A DNA stretch of 64,000 nt, from the NCBI RefSeq assembly GCF_900582195.1, contig NZ_UTHA01000188.1:1-64000 (forward strand), in the 5' to 3' direction. The DNA is from Pseudomonas viridiflava. GTDB taxonomy: Bacteria > Pseudomonadota > Gammaproteobacteria > Pseudomonadales > Pseudomonadaceae. The position numbers were made by a program, and so were the translations under genes. The notes below the pieces were generated by a model. That model had not been told where the DNA came from and searched no databases. It saw only the letters and a list, made by a program, of their open reading frames with translations. Below are positions 25,712-32,998 of the stretch, piece by piece. How positions within the stretch are numbered: the stretch's first letter is position 1; each line of letters begins with the position of its first letter.

Positions 25712-26149
25712 ATGAAACTCAATGATCTGAGTCCAGCGCCGGGTTCCCGTCGCGAAAAGCATCGTCCGGGCCGTGGTATCGGTAGTGGTTTGGGTAAGAC
25801 TGGTGGCCGTGGTCACAAAGGTCAGACCTCCCGCTCCGGTGGCACCATTGCTCCAGGCTTTGAAGGCGGTCAACAGCCGCTGCATCGTCGCCTGCCGAAG
25901 TTCGGTTTCGTTTCCCTGAAAGCCATGGACCGCGCAGAAGTGCGTCTGTCCGAGCTGGCAAAAGTGGAAGGCGACATCGTCACCGTGCAGTCCCTGAAAG
26001 ATGCCAACGTGATCAACGTCAACGTACAGCGTGTGAAAATCATGCTGTCCGGTGAAGTGACTCGCGCTGTCACTATCGGCAAGGGAATCGGCGCCACCAA
26101 AGGTGCGCGTGCGGCTATCGAAGCAGCTGGCGGCAAGTTCGAGGAATAA
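25712..26149 (+). CDS. rplO: 50S ribosomal protein L15
   Basis: 145 residues. L15 is a late-assembly protein with a Gly/Arg-rich N-terminal extension (GSRREKHRPGRGIGSGLGKT) threading through 23S rRNA. The C-terminal domain carries KGIGATKGARAAIEAAGG. The stop codon is directly followed by the secY ATG (TAAATG). Confidence 0.97.
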   Translation: MKLNDLSPAPGSRREKHRPGRGIGSGLGKTGGRGHKGQTSRSGGTIAPGFEGGQQPLHRRLPKFGFVSLKAMDRAEVRLSELAKVEGDIVTVQSLKDANVINVNVQRVKIMLSGEVTRAVTIGKGIGATKGARAAIEAAGGKFEE

Positions 26150-27478
26150 ATGGCTAAGCAAGGTGCTCTCTCTGCGCTCGGCAAAGGCGGTATGTCTGAA
26201 CTCTGGGCTCGTCTGCGTTTTCTGTTCCTGGCGATTATCGTCTACCGAATAGGCGCACACATCCCGGTTCCAGGTATCAACCCGGACCGACTCGCAGACC
26301 TGTTTCGACAGAATGAGGGGACCATTCTTAGCTTGTTCAACATGTTCTCCGGCGGCGCGCTGGAACGGATGAGCATCTTTGCACTGGGGATCATGCCGTA
26401 CATTTCGGCATCGATCATCATGCAACTGATGACCGCCGTCAGCCCGCAGCTGGAGCAGTTGAAGAAGGAAGGTGAAGCTGGCCGTCGCAAGATCAGCCAG
26501 TACACCCGCTACGGCACCGTCGTCCTCGCTCTCGTTCAGGCTATTGGCATGTCCATTGGTCTGGCGGGGCAGGGCGTTGCGTTCACTGGTGACTTTGGCT
26601 TCCATTTCGTCGCGGTATCCACTTTTGTGGCTGGTGCGATGTTCATGATGTGGCTGGGTGAGCAGATTACTGAGCGTGGTGTAGGCAACGGTATCTCGAT
26701 GTTGATTTTTTCGGGTATCGTCGCCGGTCTTCCGAGAGCAATCGGGCAGTCTTTCGAGTCTGCGCGTCAGGGTGATATCAACATCTTCGCCTTGGTTGCC
26801 ATCGGTTTGCTGGCAGTAGCGATTATCGGTTTCGTGGTGTTCATTGAGCGTGGTCAGCGTCGTATTGCTGTTCACTACGCCAAGCGTCAGCAGGGCCGCA
26901 AGGTTTTTGCTGCGCAGACAAGCCACTTGCCGCTTAAGGTGAACATGGCCGGTGTTATTCCGGCTATTTTCGCGAGCAGCATTTTGCTGTTCCCGGCTTC
27001 GTTGGGTGCCTGGTTCGGTCAGTCTGAAGGTATGGGCTGGTTGCAGGACATCTCGCAGTCGATCGCTCCTGGTCAGCCGTTGAATATTCTGCTGTTTAGT
27101 GCAGGGATTATTTTCTTCTGCTTCTTCTATACGGCGTTGATGTTCAATCCGAAAGACGTAGCGGAAAACCTGAAGAAGTCCGGTGCCTTTATTCCGGGCA
27201 TCCGTCCAGGTGAGCAGTCTGCGCGCTACATTGATGGCGTTCTGACTCGCTTGACCATGTTCGGTGCTCTTTACATGACGGCCGTGTGTCTGTTGCCCCA
27301 GTTCCTGGTGGTTGCAGCAAACGTTCCGTTCTACCTTGGCGGGACCTCGTTGCTGATCGTGGTCGTGGTTGTGATGGACTTCATGTCCCAAGTACAATCG
27401 CACCTCGTTTCGCACCAGTACGAATCCCTGATGAAGAAAGCCAACCTGAAGGGTTACGGCAGCGGCATGTTGCGCTGA
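26150..27478 (+). CDS. secY: Preprotein translocase subunit SecY
   Basis: 442 residues with ten predicted membrane spans. It forms the protein-conducting channel with SecE and SecG. The first cytoplasmic/plug region contains PVPGINPDRLA, and GERGVGNG-like ERGVGNGISMLIF is the conserved SecY motif. Loop C5 contains NPKDVAENLKKSGAFIPGIRPG, needed for SecA and ribosome interaction. It starts immediately after the rplO stop. Confidence 0.98.
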   Translation: MAKQGALSALGKGGMSELWARLRFLFLAIIVYRIGAHIPVPGINPDRLADLFRQNEGTILSLFNMFSGGALERMSIFALGIMPYISASIIMQLMTAVSPQLEQLKKEGEAGRRKISQYTRYGTVVLALVQAIGMSIGLAGQGVAFTGDFGFHFVAVSTFVAGAMFMMWLGEQITERGVGNGISMLIFSGIVAGLPRAIGQSFESARQGDINIFALVAIGLLAVAIIGFVVFIERGQRRIAVHYAKRQQGRKVFAAQTSHLPLKVNMAGVIPAIFASSILLFPASLGAWFGQSEGMGWLQDISQSIAPGQPLNILLFSAGIIFFCFFYTALMFNPKDVAENLKKSGAFIPGIRPGEQSARYIDGVLTRLTMFGALYMTAVCLLPQFLVVAANVPFYLGGTSLLIVVVVVMDFMSQVQSHLVSHQYESLMKKANLKGYGSGMLR

Positions 27479-27505
27479 GTACCCATAAGGTTCGAGGAGT
27501 TGGTG

Positions 27506-27622
27506 ATGAAAGTTCGTGCATCGGTGAAAAAGCTGTGCCGTAACTGCAAGATTATTCGCCGCGAAGGTGTTGTTCGAGTAATTTGCAGCGCGGAACCGCG
27601 TCACAAACAGCGCCAAGGCTGA
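27506..27622 (+). CDS. rpmJ: 50S ribosomal protein L36 (zinc-ribbon type)
   Basis: 38 residues beginning [19 protein letters not shown]. It keeps the zinc ligands Cys11, Cys14, Cys27 and His33, so it is the C+ form; many pseudomonads have an additional Cys-free paralogue elsewhere for zinc starvation. It lies after secY behind GAGGAGTTG. Confidence 0.95.
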
Positions 27623-27640
27623 GTGTGATTGTGCTTCAAG

Positions 27641-27672
27641 CCCGGTAGCTAGTGCGCTACCGGGTTGATTAT
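27641..27672 (+). terminator. Hairpin after rpmJ
   Basis: CCCGGTAGC, 6-nt loop, GCTACCGGG, followed by the moderately T-rich TTGATTATTTGTTATT. The tail doubles as the -35 region of the rpsM promoter. Confidence 0.7.
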
Positions 27673-27693
27673 TTGTTATTACAGCGATATTAT
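27665..27693 (+). promoter_or_regulatory. Sigma70 promoter of the alpha operon (rpsM)
   Basis: TTGATT (27665-27670), a 17-bp spacer and TATTAT (27688-27693), followed by the G/C-rich discriminator CTCGCGCC. The -35 box abuts the 3' arm of the upstream hairpin. The leader to rpsM is about 52 nt, where an S4-binding element could lie, but none is evident by eye. Confidence 0.72.
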
Positions 27694-27752
27694 CTCGCGC
27701 CCTATTTCTTGGCTTCCGGGGCGTAGGTAGCTGTCAATTGGAGTCCCACTGA

Positions 27753-28109
27753 ATGGCCCGTATTGCAGGCGTTAACATTCCAGATAACAAGCATACTGTT
27801 ATCTCGCTGACCTACATCTATGGTGTTGGTCGCACTACTGCACAGAAGATCTGTGCAGTGACTGGGGTAAACCCAGCAGCAAAGATCAAAGATCTGAGCG
27901 ACGAGCAAATTGAACAGCTGCGTGGCGAAGTGGCGAAGTTCACCACTGAAGGTGACCTGCGTCGCGAAATCAACATGAAAATCAAGCGCTTGATGGACCT
28001 CGGTTGCTATCGCGGTCTGCGTCATCGTCGTGGTCTGCCAGTACGCGGTCAGCGTACCAAGACCAACGCGCGTACCCGTAAAGGTCCGCGTAAGCCGATC
28101 CGCAAGTAA
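27753..28109 (+). CDS. rpsM: 30S ribosomal protein S13
   Basis: 118 residues. S13 makes inter-subunit bridges B1a/B1b and contacts the P-site tRNA with its basic tail (NARTRKGPRKPIRK). MARIAGVNIPDNKHTVISLT and CYRGLRHRRGLPVRGQRT are signatures. Confidence 0.97.
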   Translation: MARIAGVNIPDNKHTVISLTYIYGVGRTTAQKICAVTGVNPAAKIKDLSDEQIEQLRGEVAKFTTEGDLRREINMKIKRLMDLGCYRGLRHRRGLPVRGQRTKTNARTRKGPRKPIRK

Positions 28110-28139
28110 TCGCCCCAGCGAATCGACAGGAATTTAATC

Positions 28140-28529
28140 ATGGCAAAACCTGCTGCTCGTCCTCGTAAAAAAGTTAAAAAGACAGTGGTTGATGGCATCG
28201 CCCACATCCATGCATCTTTTAACAACACCATCGTGACCATTACCGACCGTCAAGGTAACGCTCTTTCCTGGGCTACCTCCGGTGGTTCGGGTTTCCGCGG
28301 TTCCCGCAAGTCCACCCCGTTCGCTGCTCAAGTAGCTGCTGAACGTGCTGGTCAAGCTGCGCTGGAATACGGCCTGAAAAACCTCGACGTTAACGTCAAG
28401 GGTCCAGGTCCAGGTCGTGAATCCGCAGTCCGCGCTTTGAACGGCTGTGGCTACAAGATCGCCAGCATCACCGACGTGACGCCAATCCCGCACAACGGGT
28501 GCCGTCCGCCGAAGAAGCGCCGCGTGTAA
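28140..28529 (+). CDS. rpsK: 30S ribosomal protein S11
   Basis: 129 residues. S11 lines the E-site side of the platform near the anti-Shine-Dalgarno helix. HIHASFNNTIVTITDRQGN and the C-terminal IPHNGCRPPKKRRV are typical. Confidence 0.97.
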   Translation: MAKPAARPRKKVKKTVVDGIAHIHASFNNTIVTITDRQGNALSWATSGGSGFRGSRKSTPFAAQVAAERAGQAALEYGLKNLDVNVKGPGPGRESAVRALNGCGYKIASITDVTPIPHNGCRPPKKRRV

Positions 28530-28547
28530 TCCAGGAGATTGTAAAGA

Positions 28548-29168
28548 ATGGCTCGTTACATTGGTCCAAAATGCAAACTCGCTCGTCGCGAAGGCACCGA
28601 TCTCTTCCTGAAGAGCGGCGTGCGCGCGATCGAATCGAAGTGCAACATTGAAGCAGCACCTGGTATCCACGGCCAACGCCGCGGTCGCCAGTCCGATTAC
28701 GGCACCCAACTGCGTGAAAAGCAGAAGGTCCGTCGTATCTACGGCGTTCTCGAGCGTCAATTCAGCGGCTACTACAAAGAAGCAGCTGGCAAGAAAGGTG
28801 CAACCGGTGAAAACCTGCTGCAACTGCTCGAATGCCGTCTGGACAACGTTGTATACCGTATGGGCTTTGGTTCGACTCGTGCCGAATCCCGTCAGCTGGT
28901 ATCGCACAAGTCGATCAGCGTTAACGGTCAGACCGTAAACGTTCCGTCGTATCAGGTTCGTGCTGGTGACGTGGTTGCAGTTCGCGAGAAAGCAAAAAAC
29001 CAACTTCGCATTGTCCAAGCTCTCGATCTGTGTGCCCAACGTGGCCGCGTAGAATGGGTAGAAGTAGACACTGAGAAGAAGTCGGGCGTTTTCAAGAACG
29101 TTCCTGCTCGCAGTGATCTGTCCGCCGACATCAACGAAAGCCTGATTGTCGAGCTCTACTCCAAGTAA
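28548..29168 (+). CDS. rpsD: 30S ribosomal protein S4
   Basis: 206 residues. S4 starts assembly of the 5' domain and, in E. coli, represses the alpha operon. MARYIGPKCKLARREGTDL opens it, and the S4 RNA-binding domain spans about 97-160 (RLDNVVYRMGFGSTRAESRQ). An AGGAGATTG precedes ATG 28548. Confidence 0.97.
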   Translation: MARYIGPKCKLARREGTDLFLKSGVRAIESKCNIEAAPGIHGQRRGRQSDYGTQLREKQKVRRIYGVLERQFSGYYKEAAGKKGATGENLLQLLECRLDNVVYRMGFGSTRAESRQLVSHKSISVNGQTVNVPSYQVRAGDVVAVREKAKNQLRIVQALDLCAQRGRVEWVEVDTEKKSGVFKNVPARSDLSADINESLIVELYSK

Positions 29169-29190
29169 GGGCTAGAAAATAGGTGCATCC

Positions 29191-30192
29191 ATGCAGATTT
29201 CGGTAAATGAGTTCCTGACACCCCGCCACATTGATGTGCAGGTTGTCAGTCCAACCCGCGCCAAGATCACTCTCGAGCCTCTCGAGCGTGGTTTTGGCCA
29301 CACCCTGGGCAACGCGCTGCGACGCATCCTGTTGTCCTCAATGCCCGGCTGCGCAGTAGTCGAGGCCGAGATTGACGGTGTGCTCCACGAGTACAGCGCC
29401 ATCGAAGGTGTACAGGAAGACGTAATTGAAATCCTGTTGAACCTTAAAGGTCTGGCCATCAAGCTGCACGGTCGTGACGAAGTTACGCTGACCTTGTCGA
29501 AGAAGGGTTCGGGGGTGGTTACCGCTGCCGATATTCAGCTGGATCATGATGTCGAGATCGTTAATCCCGATCACGTAATCGCTAACCTGGCGTCTAACGG
29601 CGCCCTGAACATGAAGCTCACCGTAGCTCGTGGTCGTGGTTATGAACCAGCCGACTCGCGTCAGAGCGATGAAGATGAAAGCCGCAGCATCGGTCGCTTG
29701 CAGCTTGACTCTTCGTTCAGCCCGGTTCGCCGTATCGCATACGTGGTGGAAAACGCCCGTGTCGAGCAGCGTACCAACCTGGACAAGCTGGTTATTGATC
29801 TGGAAACCAACGGTACTCTGGATCCTGAAGAGGCAATCCGCCGCGCTGCAACCATCCTGCAACAGCAGTTGGCTGCGTTCGTCGACCTCAAAGGTGACAG
29901 TGAGCCAGTGGTTGTCGAGCAGGAAGACGAGATCGATCCGATCCTGCTTCGCCCGGTTGACGATCTGGAACTGACTGTACGTTCGGCTAACTGCCTTAAG
30001 GCGGAAAACATCTACTACATCGGTGACCTGATCCAGCGTACCGAAGTAGAGCTGTTGAAGACTCCGAACCTGGGCAAGAAATCCTTGACTGAAATCAAGG
30101 ACGTTCTGGCCTCCCGCGGTCTGTCCCTCGGCATGCGCCTCGACAACTGGCCGCCTGCAAGTCTTAAGAAGGACGACAAGGCGACTGCCTGA
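29191..30192 (+). CDS. rpoA: DNA-directed RNA polymerase subunit alpha
   Basis: 333 residues. The N-terminal domain (about 1-235) dimerises and binds beta/beta' (LEPLERGFGHTLGNALRRIL). The C-terminal domain (about 250-325) binds UP elements and activators, and LTVRSANCLKAENIYYIGDL contains the key Arg of the DNA-binding face. It lies between rpsD and rplQ, the standard alpha-operon order. Confidence 0.98.
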   Translation: MQISVNEFLTPRHIDVQVVSPTRAKITLEPLERGFGHTLGNALRRILLSSMPGCAVVEAEIDGVLHEYSAIEGVQEDVIEILLNLKGLAIKLHGRDEVTLTLSKKGSGVVTAADIQLDHDVEIVNPDHVIANLASNGALNMKLTVARGRGYEPADSRQSDEDESRSIGRLQLDSSFSPVRRIAYVVENARVEQRTNLDKLVIDLETNGTLDPEEAIRRAATILQQQLAAFVDLKGDSEPVVVEQEDEIDPILLRPVDDLELTVRSANCLKAENIYYIGDLIQRTEVELLKTPNLGKKSLTEIKDVLASRGLSLGMRLDNWPPASLKKDDKATA

Positions 30193-30234
30193 TCGTCGTA
30201 ATCACCGAACGTAGTGTTTGGTAAGGAATGAACC

Positions 30235-30621
30235 ATGCGTCATCGTAAAAGTGGTCGTCACCTGAGCCGCACCAGCTCGCACCGCAAGGCCATGTTCCAA
30301 AACATGGCGGTGTCGCTGTTCGAGCACGAGCTGATCAAAACTACTCTGCCAAAAGCCAAAGAACTGCGCCGCGTTGCCGAGCCGCTGATTACTCTGGCCA
30401 AGACAGACAGCCTGGCTAACCGCCGTCTGGCTTTCGACCGTACTCGTTCGAAAGCTATCGTTGGTAAGCTCTTCAACGACCTGGGCAAGCGTTACGCTAC
30501 CCGTGAGGGTGGCTACCTGCGCATCCTCAAGTGCGGTTTCCGCGCTGGCGACAACGCGCCTATGGCGTACGTCGAGTTGGTTGATCGTGCTACTGCTGGC
30601 GAAGCTGTATCCGCCGAGTAA
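30235..30621 (+). CDS. rplQ: 50S ribosomal protein L17
   Basis: 128 residues. It begins [20 protein letters not shown], the diagnostic N-terminus. L17 lies near the tunnel exit. It is the last gene of the ribosomal super-cluster; an intrinsic terminator follows 20 nt behind. Confidence 0.97.
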
Positions 30622-30640
30622 GACGTCAGTCTGAAACAAG

Positions 30641-30668
30641 GAACCGGGCCTAGCGCCCGGTTTTTTGT
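30641..30668 (+). terminator. Intrinsic terminator of the alpha operon
   Basis: GAACCGGGC, short loop, GCCCGGTTTTTTG: a compact GC stem with a six-T run directly behind rplQ. Confidence 0.9.
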
Positions 30669-30737
30669 GTCTGCAAGAAAATGCGCTGTTTGTACAAGCT
30701 TCTGACACCTTTCTGTTGGCACTATGTACTGGGGAAC

Positions 30738-30752
30738 ATAATTAGTAATTAT
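30738..30752. promoter_or_regulatory. AT-rich palindrome upstream of katA
   Basis: ATAATTA, one G, TAATTAT: 7-bp perfect arms about 110 nt before katA. It overlaps a possible promoter (TTGGCA then CATAAT with a short 15-bp spacer). It could be a regulator site. It does not fit the ATAG-N7-CTAT pattern of OxyR well enough to name a regulator. Confidence 0.35.
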
Positions 30753-30861
30753 CTATCGATGCTTGCAAGTTAATGAATTTGTAGGTGTCACATGGATGAT
30801 CGATACTTCCCAGCAAGCCGATTAGCCGGCAGTTTCAAGACTGACAGAGGAAGAAGACCGT

Positions 30862-32316
30862 ATGAGCCAGATCAAAACGCTTACGACCGCCAGTGGCGCA
30901 CCTGTCGCTGATAACCAGAATTCTCGCTCCGCCGGCCCGCGTGGCCCGTTGCTGCTCGACGATTTTCACCTGATCGAGAAGCTCGCCCACTTCAATCGTG
31001 AAAACATCCCTGAGCGTCGTGTACACGCCAAAGGCTCAGGTGCTTATGGCACGTTTACTGTGACTCGTGACATCACCGAGTACACCAGCGCCAAGCTGTT
31101 CGAATCTGTCGGCAAACAAACTCCGACCTTTCTACGCTTCTCCACTGTCGGTGGGGAGCGCGGTTCGGCCGACACCGAGCGCGATCCTCGCGGTTTCGCT
31201 CTGAAGTTATACACCGAAGAAGGCAACTGGGACATTGTTGGCAACAACACGCCGGTGTTCTTCATTCGTGACCCACTGAAATTCCCTGATTTCATTCACA
31301 CCCAAAAACGCCTGCCGCAGAGCAACCTGAAGAGCGCGCAGATGATGTGGGACTTCTGGTCGCACTCACCTGAAGCGTTGCACCAGGTCACCATCCTGTT
31401 TTCCGATCGTGGCATTCCTGACGGTTACCGGCACATGCACGGCTTCGGCAGTCATACCTACAGCCTGATCAATGCGAAAGGTGAGCGCCATTGGGTGAAA
31501 TGGCACTACAAAACCCAGCAAGGCATCAAGAATCTGGCTCCGGCCGATGCTGCGCGATTGGCGGGCACTGATCCTGACTACGCTCAGCGCGATCTGTTTG
31601 AAGCCATTGAGCGCGGTGACTTTCCGAAATGGCGAGTGTGCATCCAGATCATGACCGAGGCTCAGGCAGCGGCGCACTATGAGAACCCTTTCGACGTCAC
31701 CAAAACCTGGTCACAGAAAGAATTCCCGCTGATCGAAGTGGGCGAACTGGAGCTGAACCGCAACCCGCAGAACTACTTCGCTGAGGTCGAGCAAGCGGCG
31801 TTTGGCCCAAGCAACATGGTGCCGGGTGTCGGTCTTTCGCCGGATCGCATGCTGCAAGGTCGCGTGTTCGCTTACGCAGATGCTCACCGTTATCGCGTCG
31901 GTACCAATCACCAGCAACTGCCAGTGAATGCTTCGCGCAGCCCGGTTAATACCTACCAGCGTGATGGCTCGATGGCGTTCGGCAGCAACGGTGGTGCAGC
32001 GCCAAACTACGAACCGAACAGCTACACCGAGGCGCCGAAACAAGCTCCGCGTTACGCAGAACCTGCACTGGCTTTGAGCGGTGCTGCCGATCGCTACGAT
32101 CACCGTGAAGATACCGATTACTACAGCCACGCCGGTGCGCTGTTCCGACTGATGAGTGACGAGCAAAAAGCATTGCTGGTCAGCAACATCGCCGGTGCCA
32201 TGTCGGGTGTTTCCAGTGATGTGGTCGACCGTCAGTTGCAGCATTTCTACAAAGCTGACCCGGCGTATGGAGAAGCAATCGCAAAGCTGCTCAACGTACA
32301 GCTTAACGAAGTCTAA
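30862..32316 (+). CDS. katA: Monofunctional haem catalase KatA
   Basis: 484 residues, a small-subunit (clade III type) catalase that degrades hydrogen peroxide to water and oxygen. The distal haem-pocket His55 (RRVHAKGSGAYG) and Asn128 (IVGNNTPVFF) and the proximal haem ligand Tyr338 (RVFAYADAHRYR) are all present. There is no signal peptide, so it acts in the cytoplasm. In P. aeruginosa the main catalase lies at the same place behind rplQ and before a ferritin gene. A terminator follows at 32328-32352. Confidence 0.93.
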   Translation: MSQIKTLTTASGAPVADNQNSRSAGPRGPLLLDDFHLIEKLAHFNRENIPERRVHAKGSGAYGTFTVTRDITEYTSAKLFESVGKQTPTFLRFSTVGGERGSADTERDPRGFALKLYTEEGNWDIVGNNTPVFFIRDPLKFPDFIHTQKRLPQSNLKSAQMMWDFWSHSPEALHQVTILFSDRGIPDGYRHMHGFGSHTYSLINAKGERHWVKWHYKTQQGIKNLAPADAARLAGTDPDYAQRDLFEAIERGDFPKWRVCIQIMTEAQAAAHYENPFDVTKTWSQKEFPLIEVGELELNRNPQNYFAEVEQAAFGPSNMVPGVGLSPDRMLQGRVFAYADAHRYRVGTNHQQLPVNASRSPVNTYQRDGSMAFGSNGGAAPNYEPNSYTEAPKQAPRYAEPALALSGAADRYDHREDTDYYSHAGALFRLMSDEQKALLVSNIAGAMSGVSSDVVDRQLQHFYKADPAYGEAIAKLLNVQLNEV

Positions 32317-32327
32317 ACGAGAAGCAG

Positions 32328-32352
32328 AACCGCCCTCATTTGGGCGGTTTTT
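32328..32352 (+). terminator. Intrinsic terminator after katA
   Basis: AACCGCCC, 6-nt loop, GGGCGGTTTTT: an 8-bp stem with a T-run. Confidence 0.88.
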
Positions 32353-32465
32353 GCGTTATTTAGGCTGGTTTTCTCAGAATATCTTCGCTTTTATTGCGCG
32401 AAGCGGGTGACCTTCCAGTCAGGTTGGTTCAAACTACAGACTTTCAAGTAGGGAGATGTAGGGCG

Positions 32466-32933
32466 ATGCAAGGCCACCCAGACGTAATCGATTACCTCAA
32501 CACGTTGCTAACCGGCGAACTGGCCGCGCGCGATCAATATTTCGTTCATTCGCGGATGTATGAGGACTGGGGGTTCACCAAGCTCTACGAGCGAATCAAC
32601 CACGAGATGGAAGAAGAAGCCGGTCACGCTGATGCGTTGATGCGTCGGATTCTGATGCTCGAAGGCACGCCGCGCATGCGTCCGGATGATCTGGATGTCG
32701 GCACCACCGTGCCGGAGATGCTCGAAGCGGATCTGCGCCTTGAGTACAAAGTCCGCGCCGCGCTGTGCAAAGGCATTGAACTCTGCGAGCAGCACAAAGA
32801 CTATGTCAGCCGCGAGATCCTGCGGGTTCAACTCAACGATACCGAGGAAGATCACACTTACTGGCTGGAAAAGCAGTTGGGCCTGATCAAGCTGATCGGT
32901 CTCGAGAACTACCTGCAATCCCACGCGTCCTGA
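32466..32933 (+). CDS. ftnA: Bacterial ferritin FtnA (often labelled bacterioferritin)
   Basis: 155 residues from ATG 32466; an in-frame upstream ATG would add 24 unconserved residues. It is an iron-storage ferritin that oxidises Fe(II) at a dinuclear centre. Ferroxidase ligands Glu18, Glu51, His54, Glu93/94 region, Glu127 and His130 are recognisable. The haem-binding Met52 of true bacterioferritins is Ala here (EEEAGHAD). The P. aeruginosa orthologue behind katA, first named BfrA, was shown to be a haem-free FtnA, which this residue supports. Proximity to katA fits joint control of iron and peroxide. Confidence 0.88.
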   Translation: MQGHPDVIDYLNTLLTGELAARDQYFVHSRMYEDWGFTKLYERINHEMEEEAGHADALMRRILMLEGTPRMRPDDLDVGTTVPEMLEADLRLEYKVRAALCKGIELCEQHKDYVSREILRVQLNDTEEDHTYWLEKQLGLIKLIGLENYLQSHAS

Positions 32934-32948
32934 TTGCAGAAGATATAA

Positions 32949-32986
32949 AAAAGCCCCTGGCACTGATGAGGTGACAGGGGCTTTTT
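32949..32986. terminator. Bidirectional terminator between ftnA and uvrA
   Basis: AAGCCCCTG and CAGGGGCTT with flanking A and T runs serve ftnA (+) and the converging uvrA (-) alike. Confidence 0.9.
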
Positions 32987-32998
32987 CATGCCTGGCGT

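Noticed and set aside
25442..27616. 724-codon antisense frame opposite rpsE to rpmJ
   Set aside because: It crosses several well-supported genes in dense packing; composition is that of a shadow frame.
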